Source: Keguizhuia sedimenti | GTDB lineage: Bacteria; Pseudomonadota; Gammaproteobacteria; Burkholderiales; Burkholderiaceae_D | Length of the DNA: 64,000 bases | Assembly (NCBI GenBank): GCA_030715135.1 | Contig: JAUYVH010000003.1 | Coordinates: forward strand, 330,371-394,370 | Reading direction: 5' to 3' | Shown here: positions 1 through 9,542 of the stretch, piece after piece | Position numbering within the stretch: position 1 is the first letter of the stretch | Layout of the letters: the number at the start of each line of letters is the position of its first letter | Translations under genes and position numbers: made by a program | Notes under the pieces: generated by a model | Told to the model about the DNA's origin: nothing | Seen by the model: the letters and a program-made list of their open reading frames with translations, nothing else | The model's database searches: none

Positions 1-695
1 GGGAAGCGGCGCTGCGTTCCACGCAAGAGAAGGTACATGGGCTGGTGCGCCTGTCCGCACCCTCGGATCTGGGCCGCTCGCTATTGCTGCCGTGGCTGAA
101 CGAATTTCAGGACCGGCATCCGGAAGTAAGGCTGGTTGTGCATTTCTCGGATCAGTTGATGAATCTTTACCGCGACCCGATCGATATTGCTTTCAGGTAT
201 GGCAAGCTCGATGATTCGAATCTGATTTCTCAACAGCTTGCGGACAACCGGCGCGTCGTGATCGCTTCTCCGTCCTACCTGAAAAAACATGGCATCCCGA
301 AAAAACCACAGGAACTGGCCGACCACAATTGCCTGCTCTACTACGTCAGGCACGGCTTGCTGAACCACTGGCGCTTTTATTCCGGCAAGCAAAGCATCGA
401 GATCAAGGTGCGCGGCGACCGCATGGCCGACGACGGCGGTATCGTACGCGAATGGGCAATTGCAGGGTATGGCATTGCCTACAAATCCCTGCTGGATGTG
501 CAAGCCGATCTGCAGGAAGGGAAACTGGTCAGCCTGTTGAATGAATTCACCGGTGAAGAATCGCCCTTGCATGCGATCTATCCGAGCCGCGGCAGCATGA
601 CGCCGGCCGCAAAAGCTCTGATTGAATTTTTGAGGGAGAAATTATCCGGTGAAAAACAAGCGCCCAGGAAAAGAGCGGCATCGAAGATGCCATAG
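1..695 (+). CDS. LysR-family transcriptional regulator, C-terminal part (truncated by window edge)
   Basis: The reading frame is open from the first bases of the window, so the start codon and the winged-helix DNA-binding domain lie upstream. What is visible is the linker and the whole effector-binding domain: the segment HGLVRLSAPSDLGRSLLLPW is the typical first strand and helix of a LysR type 2 periplasmic-binding fold, close to the CrgA/aromatic-pathway subgroup. It also carries the usual IAFRYG and AGYGIAYKS segments of the ligand cleft. The tail is Lys/Arg-rich. The family binds a small effector and regulates nearby, often divergent, genes; the target cannot be seen here. Internal GTG and ATG codons at 37-45 are not the real start. 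Confidence 0.88.
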   Translation, partial: EAALRSTQEKVHGLVRLSAPSDLGRSLLLPWLNEFQDRHPEVRLVVHFSDQLMNLYRDPIDIAFRYGKLDDSNLISQQLADNRRVVIASPSYLKKHGIPKKPQELADHNCLLYYVRHGLLNHWRFYSGKQSIEIKVRGDRMADDGGIVREWAIAGYGIAYKSLLDVQADLQEGKLVSLLNEFTGEESPLHAIYPSRGSMTPAAKALIEFLREKLSGEKQAPRKRAASKMP

Positions 696-745
696 CCCTG
701 ACTGGAGGGGTAATTGATGGTGTATAGCCGGTCTGCATGACCGAT

Positions 746-952
746 TCAGGGATTGTCCCTTGGCGCGCCGGTATCGCACTTCTTGCATTTAAGGGTACGG
801 CCGATCACTTTTGCCCTTCCCTTTTCAGTCGTTACCCACGGCCGATTGCTCCAGGGCGGATTATGGCGCACATGCTGGTTATGGCCGCAATCCAGCTCCG
901 CCACCCAATGTTTTTCTTCGTCCAGATGGAAACCGACTATTTTTCTTTCCAT
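746..952 (-). CDS. DUF3565 domain small protein
   Basis: A 68-residue protein beginning MERKIVGFHLDEEKHWVAEL. It matches the DUF3565 family from memory: an HWVAELDCGHNQHVRH core, PPWSNRPWV, and a C-terminal CKKC. The Cys and His residues (CGH, H-V-R-H, CKKC) suggest a small zinc-binding fold, which is inference. The function is unknown. It stands alone, convergent with the LysR gene, with about 50 bases between the two stops. Confidence 0.8.
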   Translation of the reverse strand: MERKIVGFHLDEEKHWVAELDCGHNQHVRHNPPWSNRPWVTTEKGRAKVIGRTLKCKKCDTGAPRDNP

Positions 953-1262
953 AAAATCCGAGAAGCGAGCTATTAAAAAGCCAAAAGGTAGGGAGGCAAT
1001 CGATTAATCGACCGGCGTTCATTACAAGTATAAGCCTACGTTCACCGGCTGCGAGGAACAAGCAAATAACTTCTTAAGATGAAATATAGACATGCATACC
1101 GGCATGGAAAGCTTGATGCTGTCGCATCGTTCCAACATGTTTATTCTGTACACGAAATGAGTGCGGCAAAAAACGGGATTCGTAAAACAGATTAAGGACT
1201 TTCCTGAATGGTCTCCGGGCACACCCTGCTTATGAATTTTGCAATGCAATTCTTACCAGTAT
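953..1262 (-). other. Intergenic stretch with a 12-bp palindrome
   Basis: No convincing gene is seen. A 75-codon minus-strand frame at 1022-1249 has no family resemblance and no good ribosome site. The perfect palindrome TCGATTAATCGA at 1000-1011 lies about 48 bases upstream of the DUF3565 start and could be an operator, but nothing else supports that. Confidence 0.4.
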
Positions 1263-1562
1263 TCAAGTACGAATTACAAGACGTTTAACCGGTCTCCCTT
1301 GTGCATTCTGGTATTGCAGTTCGGTCGAGGACGAGTATTTGAACACTGCACTGGAGACGTTGCTTGCATCGTAAAGGCCGGGATGCTCATTGCCGGCATT
1401 CGGCGCATTGCTTTCAGCTTTGGGTTTGGGCGGAGCCTGCGGCGGCATGGGCCGATTCGGATTTTTTTCGCATGCCACCATTGCCAATGCTAGGCAAACA
1501 GTCAGCAGAACCGATTTAATGCCGGCATATGACATACGCACATGGGCAATTTTGGTTTTCAT
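1263..1562 (-). CDS. Small putative lipoprotein
   Basis: I choose the ATG at 1562 because a GAAGG motif precedes it and because it gives a clean lipoprotein signal: MKTKIAHVRMSYAGIKSVLL followed by TVCLALAMVAC, with LAMVAC as lipobox. The mature protein is about 68 residues. A Pro/Lys-rich spacer (PPQAPPKPK) comes first, then an Asn/Ser/Tyr-rich C-terminus. An upstream TTG-type extension of 23 residues is also open. No family is recognised. It is probably an outer-membrane-anchored small protein, monocistronic, downstream of the glycan operon on the same strand. Confidence 0.6.
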   Translation of the reverse strand: MKTKIAHVRMSYAGIKSVLLTVCLALAMVACEKNPNRPMPPQAPPKPKAESNAPNAGNEHPGLYDASNVSSAVFKYSSSTELQYQNAQGRPVKRLVIRT

Positions 1563-1733
1563 GGCCGCACCTTCTATTCGAAAGGAGAGAAAGCGCATTT
1601 CGCGGCAGCATGTGGTCTTATCCCGCTTCACCCTGCGCCCGAATTCAAGAGCGCGGTGCTAAGTGCCTGACTTCATTTCACTGCCGTATGCACAGGTACT
1701 AATGCAAACGCCATGCCCAATGCAGAGTTGCGA

Positions 1734-2765
1734 TTACTGAAGAGAAGACGAGCCCGATGAGTGATGCAAGACATTGCTCATTCCAAGCAACTCGTTGGCT
1801 GCAGCGCGCCGATGCGCAAACCGCGGCAGGCGGAAATACTCGATCGTATGCATCAAGCCTTCGCGCAGCGAAGTACTGGGCTGCCATCCAAGAAGGCTTT
1901 CGGCTGCCGCGATGTTAGGTCTTCTGCGCTCGGGGTCGTCGCTCGGGCGAGGCTTGCAGACGATGTTCGAACGCGATCCGCACAGCTCGATAATCGTTTC
2001 CGCCAGTTCCAGCATCGTGCACTCGACCGGATTGCCGATATTGAGTGGCCCGGTCAGTTCGTCCGGGCTGTTCATCAGGCGCACCAATCCTTCTATCAAG
2101 TCATTGACATAACAGAATGAGCGCGTCTGCGTGCCGTCGCCGTAAATGGTGAGCGGCTCGTTTGCCAGGGCTTGCATGACGAAATTGGAGACCACTCTCC
2201 CGTCGTTGGGATGCATGCGCGGTCCATAGGTATTGAAGATGCGGGCAATCTTGATCCGCAATTTGTGCTGGCGGTGGTAATCCATGAACAAGGTTTCCGC
2301 GCAGCGCTTGCCCTCGTCATAGCAGGATCGCAATCCGATGGGATTTACATGTCCCCAATAGTTTTCGGTCTGCGGATGTTGCTCCGGGTCACCGTAGACT
2401 TCCGATGTCGACGCCTGCAATATCTTTGCCTTGACCCGCTTTGCCAGACCGAGCATGTTGATCGCGCCATGCACGCTCGTCTTTGTCGTCTGGACCGGGT
2501 CGTGCTGATAATGAATGGGAGATGCGGGACAGGCCAGGTTATAAATCTCGTCCACTTCAACATAGAGTGGAAACGTCACGTCATGCCGCATCAGTTCAAA
2601 TTGAGGATCGCCAAGCAAGGCTGCAATATTGGCTTTCGTTCCGGTATAGAAATTATCCACGCACAAGACATCGTGCCCCTGATTCAAGAGATACTCGCAC
2701 AGATGGGAACCAAGAAAACCTGCTCCGCCGGTGACAAGAATGCGTTTGCAATGCGTTTCTTTCAT
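1734..2765 (-). CDS. uxs: UDP-glucuronate decarboxylase-type NAD-dependent epimerase/dehydratase
   Basis: An extended short-chain dehydrogenase of 343 residues, started at the ATG at 2765 behind AAAGGA. It shows the NAD-binding [11 protein letters not shown] near residue 10, the TSEVYGDP active-site segment, the catalytic Tyr-x3-Lys in SCYDEGKR, and [12 protein letters not shown] plus [15 protein letters not shown]. These are typical of UDP-xylose synthase, which oxidises and decarboxylates UDP-glucuronate in the cytosol to UDP-xylose. Members of the same clade (dTDP-glucose 4,6-dehydratase-like) cannot be fully excluded. It is the last gene of a minus-strand run GT4, carbamoyltransferase, GT9, uxs. 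The 22-base gap to the GT9 gene supports co-transcription. No UDP-glucose dehydrogenase is in the window. Confidence 0.85.
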   Translation of the reverse strand: MKETHCKRILVTGGAGFLGSHLCEYLLNQGHDVLCVDNFYTGTKANIAALLGDPQFELMRHDVTFPLYVEVDEIYNLACPASPIHYQHDPVQTTKTSVHGAINMLGLAKRVKAKILQASTSEVYGDPEQHPQTENYWGHVNPIGLRSCYDEGKRCAETLFMDYHRQHKLRIKIARIFNTYGPRMHPNDGRVVSNFVMQALANEPLTIYGDGTQTRSFCYVNDLIEGLVRLMNSPDELTGPLNIGNPVECTMLELAETIIELCGSRSNIVCKPRPSDDPERRRPNIAAAESLLGWQPSTSLREGLMHTIEYFRLPRFAHRRAAANELLGMSNVLHHSSGSSSLQ

Positions 2766-2787
2766 GAAAATGTCCTTTTGCCGGTTA

Positions 2788-3963
2788 TCAGTGACGGAGG
2801 GGCGGTACAGCAAAATGTTGATTCCCGTTTTCGCGGCGAATCTGCATGCCGGCATAGGACATGTCCCTCAGCAGTCCGGCCGTCTCTTCCCATACCATTT
2901 CAGTGCTGACGTTGCGCGAGCAGGGATGATCCGGCAACGGGCAGCTTTCATGCGGGCAAGGCCGGCATTCGATCGGGTGATGCAGTACGCGGTGACGTTC
3001 CCGGTCTAATGGTGCCCAACGCTCGGCATCCGCCCCGGAGGAAATCACGATGCTTGGTGTCGCAACTGCCGCCGCGATATGCGAGACGCCGGTGTCATTG
3101 CACACCAGCAGGCGCGCATCGCTGATCAGCATCGCCAATGCGCCAAGCTCCGTCTTTCCGGTCAGGTCCAGTGAAGGCATGCGCATCGCTTTTCTTACCG
3201 AACGGGTGATCGACGCTTCGGATGGGGAACCGGTCAGCACGATTTTCAGGCCGGCCGCAGCCAGCCGGTCAGCGATTTCCGCGAAGCGCTCCGGAGGCCA
3301 GCGCCGCGACGGCAGGCGCGAGCCCGGGTGAATGCACGCATAACTGCCGGGTGCCGGAAGATTGGCATCGCTGCGCAGCAAGGCATGCTGGTCGGATTCA
3401 TAGAGCGGAAACTCCAGGTGAGTACCCTGTTCCGGCGCGCCGAGCAGGGTCATGAAGCGTACATAGCGCAACACTTCATGCTCATGTTCATTCCATTGAA
3501 AAAACCGGGCAGGATCAGGGCAATACTGGTCGGGCTGATAAAAGCCTGCATTATGGGCCGCACCCAGGATCACGGTGAGAGGGTTGCTCAAGCCGCCGCT
3601 GCCGTGCATCTGCAATGCAAAGTCGAAGCGCTGTTGCTGCACGCTGGAAATAAATTGAGGAAGCTTGTTGAGCTCTGGAGTATGTTCCGGCAATCCCGGG
3701 AAACCGGGAAACTCGACAAACTCATCGAGATACTCATCAAACCGGCTGGCAAAGCTCGCTGCCCACGGCAAACCGATCAAGGTAATTGTCGCGTAGGGCG
3801 CAGCGTTGCGCAGCGCCCGCAAGGCAGGCACGGTGCAAAGCATGTCACCCAATTGCAATGCCCTGAACACGGCGATTCGCCTGATGGATTCGGTCGGGAG
3901 CAAGCGGTTTCCGTAGACTACATTGTCCGGCTTGCGCCGGCGCATGGTTGAAAAATGACTCAT
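2788..3963 (-). CDS. Glycosyltransferase family 9 (heptosyltransferase-like)
   Basis: A 391-residue GT-B enzyme. The start of the catalytic domain, [20 protein letters not shown], and the donor-binding [20 protein letters not shown] and [20 protein letters not shown] segments are those of ADP-heptose:LPS heptosyltransferases. A Cys/Pro-rich C-terminal segment ([16 protein letters not shown]) recurs in this subgroup. It probably transfers heptose, or a similar ADP- or UDP-sugar, to a lipid-linked or core acceptor at the inner membrane. A second GT9 lies at 18740-19939. It sits between the carbamoyltransferase and UDP-glucuronate decarboxylase genes, in the same direction. Confidence 0.85.
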   Translation of the reverse strand: MSHFSTMRRRKPDNVVYGNRLLPTESIRRIAVFRALQLGDMLCTVPALRALRNAAPYATITLIGLPWAASFASRFDEYLDEFVEFPGFPGLPEHTPELNKLPQFISSVQQQRFDFALQMHGSGGLSNPLTVILGAAHNAGFYQPDQYCPDPARFFQWNEHEHEVLRYVRFMTLLGAPEQGTHLEFPLYESDQHALLRSDANLPAPGSYACIHPGSRLPSRRWPPERFAEIADRLAAAGLKIVLTGSPSEASITRSVRKAMRMPSLDLTGKTELGALAMLISDARLLVCNDTGVSHIAAAVATPSIVISSGADAERWAPLDRERHRVLHHPIECRPCPHESCPLPDHPCSRNVSTEMVWEETAGLLRDMSYAGMQIRRENGNQHFAVPPLRH

Positions 3964-3994
3964 AGGTTATTTCCGTAGCCGGACTGTTTAGGTG

Positions 3995-5728
3995 TCAGCG
4001 GTCCTTTTCCAGGATGAATGAACCGATCACCAATGCATCGAGCGGCGTCGAACAATAGGATTCGAGCGCATCGCGCGGCGTGCACACTACCGGTTCACTG
4101 CGTGTGTTGAAGGAAGTATTGATCAGGATAGGCACGCCGGTGCGCTGGGCGAATGCGTGCAGCAAGTCGTAATACAAGGGGTGCTGCGCACGGTTGACCG
4201 TCTGTACCCGCGCGGTGCCGTCCACATGGCGTACGGCAGGAATGCGATCGGCCTTGTCCTGCCGCACATCGAAGATAAACAGCATGAATGGAGCGACGCC
4301 GCCGTTGACGAACCAGTTGGCGCACTCTTCCTCGATCACGACCGGCGCGACTGGGCGGAAATCCTCCCTGTCCTTGATCTGGTTAAGATGGCTTTGCATG
4401 CCGGGATCGATGGGCGATGCGAGGATGGAGCGTGCTCCCAATGCGCGTGGACCGAACTCCATGCGTCCCTGGAACCAGCCGATGACCTTGTTCTCGGCCA
4501 GCATTGCCGCAGTTTCGCCCGCAATGTCCTGCGCGCGCCGGTACGGCTGCTTGCTGTATTGCAAAAGTTTTTCTATTTCATCGTCATCGAATTCCGGCCC
4601 CAGGTAGGCATGATCCATCTGCCAGCGCTTAGTGCCTGCACTAGAACCGGATACGCCACGCTGCTGTGAATCTACCCACAGGGCGGCGCCAAGAGAGGTT
4701 CCTGCATCGCCCGCCGCCGGCTGTACCCAGACCTGAGAAAAATTTCCGGCATCGCGCACACGCGCATTCATCACGCAGTTCAAGGCCACGCCGCCCGCCA
4801 TGCACAGGTTGCGTTCGCCGGTTTCCCGCTGCAGCCAGGCCGTCATCATCAGCACTGTTTCTTCCAATACGACTTGCAGGGAGCGTGCGATGTCGAAATG
4901 CCTTTGCTCCATTTCCGCGCCGCGCTCGCGCTTCGGGCCGAACAGTTCCACCCAGTCAGCCTTGCCGATTTCATACTTGCCGTCGCCCTGATAGCGCACG
5001 ATATCCCGAAATACTCCTGCGTGGACCGGCTGACCGTAGGAAGCAAGCGCCATGACCTTGTATTCGTCAGACGAATGCAAAAACCCGAGATAATCCGTCA
5101 CCGATTCATACAGCAGACCGAGCGAGTGCGGCAGGTTAACCTGCTGAATGCGCTTGTAGCGCCCCTCGGTATAAATACCGTAACTGGTGGTCGCCAGTTC
5201 GCCGCGACCATCCATGCTCAATACCGCGCAGGATTCGAAAGGCGCCGCCAGATACGCGCTCGCTTCATGAGCCAGATGATGCTCGACGAAATGCCATTGA
5301 TACGGTCCGTCATGGCGAGCGCCCTGGAAACGTTTCTTTATATGATGGGGCGCGCCGCTGGCGAGCTGGCGCGGAGCATTGACAATCGACGCAAGAAACA
5401 GCGGATCCCATGGCGAAAGCCATTCACTTTCACGGGCAGACGGCTCCAGCGGCAAGGTGATGGTAGCGTCTTTGCCCTTTTCGCCCAGCAGCAGGTAAGG
5501 ATCGTAGGAATATCCGATGTGATCGACATCGGACAGCATGATGCCCGCTTCACGAAGACAGTAGTCGATCGCATGGTAAGGCAGCTGCCAGGTGGAGAAC
5601 GGCACAGGGCGCTTGCCATGTTTGATTCGTGTGAATCGCTCCTCCTCCGCGGCCGCGATGACGGCGCCATCGTGTACCAGGCAGGCCGAACAATCGTGAT
5701 AAGCCGCGTTAATGCCAAGCGTGTACAT
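3995..5728 (-). CDS. NodU/CmcH-family O-carbamoyltransferase
   Basis: A 577-residue two-domain carbamoyltransferase. The N-terminal YrdC/Kae1-like part opens with YTLGINAAYHDCSACLVHDG and EEERFTRIKHGKRPVP. It carries the metal/substrate His cluster EHHLAHEASAY at residues 149-159 and LSMDGRGE. The C-terminal part shows AGGVALNCVMN, GMEFGPRALGARSILASP (with F for the first residue after E) and NTSFNTRSEPVV. The family moves a carbamoyl group from carbamoyl phosphate, through carbamoyl-AMP, onto a hydroxyl of a sugar or antibiotic. Flanked by GT9 and GT4 genes, it most likely decorates a glycan; carbamoylated heptose is known in Pseudomonas LPS core, made by a related enzyme. The acceptor here is inferred, not shown. 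Confidence 0.88.
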   Translation of the reverse strand: MYTLGINAAYHDCSACLVHDGAVIAAAEEERFTRIKHGKRPVPFSTWQLPYHAIDYCLREAGIMLSDVDHIGYSYDPYLLLGEKGKDATITLPLEPSARESEWLSPWDPLFLASIVNAPRQLASGAPHHIKKRFQGARHDGPYQWHFVEHHLAHEASAYLAAPFESCAVLSMDGRGELATTSYGIYTEGRYKRIQQVNLPHSLGLLYESVTDYLGFLHSSDEYKVMALASYGQPVHAGVFRDIVRYQGDGKYEIGKADWVELFGPKRERGAEMEQRHFDIARSLQVVLEETVLMMTAWLQRETGERNLCMAGGVALNCVMNARVRDAGNFSQVWVQPAAGDAGTSLGAALWVDSQQRGVSGSSAGTKRWQMDHAYLGPEFDDDEIEKLLQYSKQPYRRAQDIAGETAAMLAENKVIGWFQGRMEFGPRALGARSILASPIDPGMQSHLNQIKDREDFRPVAPVVIEEECANWFVNGGVAPFMLFIFDVRQDKADRIPAVRHVDGTARVQTVNRAQHPLYYDLLHAFAQRTGVPILINTSFNTRSEPVVCTPRDALESYCSTPLDALVIGSFILEKDR

Positions 5729-5767
5729 GAAAACCTCTATTATTGAATAGTTGAAACCGGGAATGGG

Positions 5768-7093
5768 TCATCTAAAGATTTGCGGCTGCACGGGAAACAC
5801 GACTGCAGGTTGCAGCGGCGACTGCTGAAGCGGTTCGCCGTATGTGCCGTCGTTCTCCACAGGCAGGTCTGCGAGCGCGCTCTCATAGACTCTGGCGATC
5901 CTTTCGGCAACGCTGCGCCAGGTATATTGCTGATAAGCCCTGCGCATGCCGGCCCAACCGAAACGCTGCGCGGTTTTCGGATGCTTCTGCAGCCATGCCA
6001 GCTTTTGGGCCAGTGCATCAGGATCCTTCGGCGGCACAAGGAAGCCTGTCTGCCCGTCTACCACCGTGCTCTTGATTCCCCCCACGGCCGCGCCGATGAC
6101 CGGCGTGCCGCATGCCATGGCTTCGATCGGAGTGATACCGAAGGGCTCGTACCACGGCGTGGTGACAAATACATCTGCGGCGCTGTAGTAATAATGCAGC
6201 TCTTTGCGGGAGCGCTGACCGGTGAATACAAGCTGCTCCGCAATGCCCAGCGATTCGGCAAGCGCCTGCAGCTTTCCGATCTCGGGCGTGTGAACCGGAT
6301 CGGGTTCCGCTGTATTGCCGCCCACTATAAGCAAGCGCGCCAGAATGTCATGAGTCTCTTTCAGAATGCCGACGGCGCGAATGACGTTGTCGACGCCCTT
6401 GCGCGGAACCATGCGGCCTAGTTGCAGCACGACGAACTCATCGTCGTTCAAGCCCAGCTTCAATCGCGCATTTGCCGGTGCAGCCTGGAATTCCTCGGAA
6501 TCGAATCCACAAGGAACGATATCGATCTTGTCCGGGTCTGCAAAGTACAGCTGCTCCATGTCCCGCTTGTCCTGCGGACATTCCGCAATGACGCGGTCAG
6601 CTTGCTGCATCAGGCGTTCTTCGATTGTGAAACGGATGTCCGGGAATCCGTCCGACTTGCCCTGGCATAGACGGCGCACACGACCCAGTGCGTGAAATGT
6701 GATGACGAAGGGCGTACCTGTCGCTTGCTTGAACTGTTCTGCCACCATGCCTGACATGAAAAAATTGGCATGAACCAGGTCATACTGGATATCGTTCTTC
6801 CGCGCAAAATGGATCATGAATCGGGCAAAGCGATCCATATGCGGCAGCATTCTTTCCTTGGCGATAAAACGCGCGGGGCCGGCCGGGACATGAATGACAC
6901 GCACTCCAGGCAACCACTCCACTACTACGTCACAGGAATCATTATCTCGCCGGGTAAAGACATCCACTGAATAGCCGAGCTTCGCCAACTGAAGCGCCAC
7001 ATGCGCAACATAAACATTTTGTCCGCCGCTATCGACGCTTCCTATAGTTGCCAGAGGGGATGCGTGCTCGCTAATCAGTGCAATTTTTCTCAT
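5768..7093 (-). CDS. Glycosyltransferase family 4 (GT-B retaining)
   Basis: A 441-residue enzyme from the ATG at 7093 (an upstream frame of 29 codons is open but less likely). It starts MRKIALISEHASPLATIGS, followed by GGQNVYVAHVALQLAKLGY, the pattern of sucrose-phosphate-synthase/mannosyltransferase-like GT4 enzymes. The donor site reads LQLGRMVPRKGVDNVIRA, and the EX7E motif lies in TPWYEPFGITPIEAMACGTPVIG. The donor is a nucleotide hexose; the acceptor is unknown. It is the first gene of the minus-strand glycan operon and lies 39 bases upstream of the carbamoyltransferase. The promoter must lie in the 7094-7607 gap. Confidence 0.85.
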   Translation of the reverse strand: MRKIALISEHASPLATIGSVDSGGQNVYVAHVALQLAKLGYSVDVFTRRDNDSCDVVVEWLPGVRVIHVPAGPARFIAKERMLPHMDRFARFMIHFARKNDIQYDLVHANFFMSGMVAEQFKQATGTPFVITFHALGRVRRLCQGKSDGFPDIRFTIEERLMQQADRVIAECPQDKRDMEQLYFADPDKIDIVPCGFDSEEFQAAPANARLKLGLNDDEFVVLQLGRMVPRKGVDNVIRAVGILKETHDILARLLIVGGNTAEPDPVHTPEIGKLQALAESLGIAEQLVFTGQRSRKELHYYYSAADVFVTTPWYEPFGITPIEAMACGTPVIGAAVGGIKSTVVDGQTGFLVPPKDPDALAQKLAWLQKHPKTAQRFGWAGMRRAYQQYTWRSVAERIARVYESALADLPVENDGTYGEPLQQSPLQPAVVFPVQPQIFR

Positions 7094-7607
7094 CTTTATC
7101 GTCCGCAGATAGAAGAATTTTTGGGTAGAACCCTCTAAAGCAAACGACATACCACTTCTCAAAGGAAAGTAAAAAAACACGACAGCTCATAAAACTGCGC
7201 GAGGACGTGAGCTTCTCCTCAGAACTATTCTCTTTGCTCCTCCTGATTAAAGTAAGAAGTACCAACAGATGAAATTTTTTCCTGTACCGACCAGATCTGA
7301 ATAGGCACAGTGATGCTTTCCGGACATGATCTTCCCTGGAAGGATTTGAATTTCATGCAAGCACCTGACAAGAACAGGATGGAAACCAATGTTGTTTTTC
7401 AAATTAACAGAGCAGTACGGTGGGGAGGCAAATGCCAGGACTGCAATCATCGTTCAGAAAAATAAAGTTTGCTGAACGACGATCTTCAATATGTATGTCG
7501 CGATGAGCAATTGCACCTCCCTTCCAAGCCTTTTTCTACAGGCGATTGGTGTCACATGTGAAATATCGTGACGGAAATGCGTCTGGATACGAACTGGTCG
7601 ATATGAA
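7094..7607 (-). other. Intergenic region, probable promoter region of the glycan operon
   Basis: About 510 bases without a recognisable gene, more AT-rich than its flanks. A hairpin with arms CGTTCAG (7451-7457) and CTGAACG (7472-7478) and a 14-base loop is present. It has no U-tract, so it is more likely an operator or chance than a terminator. Short frames here lack good ribosome sites. Confidence 0.4.
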
Positions 7608-7877
7608 TTACTGATTTGGAGAAAGGCGCTTGTTGCGCAAATAGACAGTCTGTCCGACTACGGCAGTGAACAGGATGAATGTATTAACCACTACAAATAC
7701 CCAGTTCTCTACCAGCCAGCTATAGATGACGAAACCCGTGGACGCCGCCAGTTGACCAATGAAGAGCCAGTGCGATACGCCCGCGCAGCTTTTTGTTCTC
7801 CATTGGGTATAGACCTGGCGCGAAAGTGTCATGGCCAGTATTAGTGCGCTGATCCATCCAACCACATCGGTAAACAT
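7608..7877 (-). CDS. SemiSWEET/PQ-loop small membrane protein
   Basis: An 89-residue protein starting at the ATG at 7877 behind a very strong AAGGAGG site. It has three predicted membrane helices, roughly residues 4-22, 37-56 and 62-80. The segment between helices 1 and 2 (LSRQVYTQWRTKSCAGVSHW) resembles the PQ-loop of SemiSWEETs, although the classic Pro-Gln is replaced by Arg-Gln. SemiSWEETs dimerise to move sugars across the inner membrane. Given the altered motif, transport is plausible but unproven. It stands alone on the minus strand. Confidence 0.62.
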   Translation of the reverse strand: MFTDVVGWISALILAMTLSRQVYTQWRTKSCAGVSHWLFIGQLAASTGFVIYSWLVENWVFVVVNTFILFTAVVGQTVYLRNKRLSPNQ

Positions 7878-8129
7878 AAACCTCCTTTTCAATACTTGCC
7901 GGCAGTCACGCATCAACTTTCCGCGCGATTCGCATGCCGCCATCAGCACGGATCAGGCGACCGGAAAGTGTGCTGCCAATCATGGCAGGCAAGCTTTTCC
8001 ATGGCGCGCCACAGGCTCGCTTTACGGTGATCGAATCCGCGTTATTGCGTTGCACAGGATCGTGCATTGCCGCAACCGGCGACTATCCGCGGCTGCAGCA
8101 TGCACGTTTCATTTACGGCATTGGCATCC

Positions 8130-9542
8130 TCAGCTACTGCCGCCTTGAGGAGACTGCGCAGAGTCCGACGGCTGGATGTCTATACGACGCCCTTGCTGGC
8201 TGGACGGCATTGGCAGGGGCACCTTGATTTCCAGCAGGCCTTCCTGCATCGTGGCCTTGACGCTTTCCGGATCAACACCCTGTGGCAGCGGAATCATCCG
8301 GTAGAAGCGTCCATAGGAACGCTCGGAGCGCTTGTAGCCTTGCGCGGTTTGATAGTGATGCTCGTGCCGTTGCCCCTCGATGCTTAGTTTGTCGTGCAGG
8401 ATTTCGATATGCACGTCTTCTTTTTTGATGCCAGGAAGCTCGGCATAAACATGCAGATGGTTCTCATGCTGCCTGATTTCTATGGATGGCATCCATTTTC
8501 CTGCCATACCGCCCTGCCCTGCACGGTTTGCCATCGGGCGTCCAATGAAGCGCCCGAACAACTGATCCATTTCCTCGGCCATCTTGCGCATTACTGCCAT
8601 GGGATCGTCCCAGCCCTGCAGAATATTCGGCAGCCACGTCTGGGGGCCGCCCTGCCTGCCCTGCTGTTCGCCCTGCTCTTGTTTGCCGGTCGAATCAGCC
8701 TGCTGCTGAACGGCTTCGTCGGTACGGCTTCCTTGCGCACCCTGTATGCCGCCGGTGCTGCTTGCTCCCAGTCCGCTCGTGCCGACTGCATTATCAAGCG
8801 ATGCCGTGCGGGGATCCGTATCGCCTTTGGTCTGCTGGCCACGCGGTGCATCGCCGGCATGCACGGCTGCGGGAGCCTCCTCGCTTACCGTGAATTGCTT
8901 GCCGCCGGCTTCGCTCTTATTTCGCGCCGGTTCCTCCCCCAGGCTCGGAGATACTTGCTGCGCAAAAATCGATTGTCCCTTTTCATCCACGTCTGGCATC
9001 TTGGTGCCAGCACCTTGGGTGTGCGGCATTTTGTCTGCGCCCGAAGCGGAATCTGTACTTTGTGCGCTATCGCCGGATATGGCCGGCTGGCTAAAATGGA
9101 TTTCACCGCGCCATGCGCCCGATTCCTCTCCTTGCGCTTCCAGTAGCCGCTTGAAGCGCGCCATATCTTGTTCAATTCGTTGTGTCGTGACCAATTCGGC
9201 CATCGCAGCTTCGGAAGGCGGCACGTGCGGGTGGCTTTCCATAACGAGCTGCACCCTGGTCTTGCTTTCATCGACCGGATAGAAATTGACCACGCCCGTA
9301 TTGCCCGGGCCGCTAAGGTCGCGCCAGGCAATATGCTGGTCCGGTACCTGATCCGTAATCTCTGAATCCCATTCCACTTGACGTCCGCTTCTGTCGGCAC
9401 GCCAATGCAGATGAACGTCGTCCAGTTGCCTGACTTCACGTACGCCTTCCATGAAGCGGGGAAACTCCTCGAACTGTGTCCATTGGTTGTATACAGCCTG
9501 CAAGGGGGCGTTTACCTCGACGGTATGTTCGATTCTTGCCAT
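8130..9542 (-). CDS. SRPBCC domain fused to Hsp20/alpha-crystallin small heat-shock domain
   Basis: A 470-residue protein with an unusual two-part layout. Residues 1-140 (MARIEHTVEVNAPLQAVYNQ, FPRFMEGVREV, ITDQVPDQHIAWRD) are a START/polyketide-cyclase-like SRPBCC fold. Residues 140-300 form a disordered linker rich in Gln, Gly, Ser, Thr and Ala. Residues 345-450 are an alpha-crystallin domain: MPSIEIRQHENHLHVYAELP, GIKKEDVHIEI, and the C-terminal GLLEIKVPLP. Small heat-shock proteins hold unfolding clients in the cytosol; SRPBCC domains bind hydrophobic ligands. A frame-shift artefact is unlikely because one frame covers everything. It stands alone. It could be a stress chaperone with a ligand-binding arm. 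Confidence 0.85.
   Translation of the reverse strand: MARIEHTVEVNAPLQAVYNQWTQFEEFPRFMEGVREVRQLDDVHLHWRADRSGRQVEWDSEITDQVPDQHIAWRDLSGPGNTGVVNFYPVDESKTRVQLVMESHPHVPPSEAAMAELVTTQRIEQDMARFKRLLEAQGEESGAWRGEIHFSQPAISGDSAQSTDSASGADKMPHTQGAGTKMPDVDEKGQSIFAQQVSPSLGEEPARNKSEAGGKQFTVSEEAPAAVHAGDAPRGQQTKGDTDPRTASLDNAVGTSGLGASSTGGIQGAQGSRTDEAVQQQADSTGKQEQGEQQGRQGGPQTWLPNILQGWDDPMAVMRKMAEEMDQLFGRFIGRPMANRAGQGGMAGKWMPSIEIRQHENHLHVYAELPGIKKEDVHIEILHDKLSIEGQRHEHHYQTAQGYKRSERSYGRFYRMIPLPQGVDPESVKATMQEGLLEIKVPLPMPSSQQGRRIDIQPSDSAQSPQGGSS

Noticed and set aside
1022..1249. 75-codon minus-strand frame
   Set aside because: No ribosome site, no family match, and composition like non-coding DNA.
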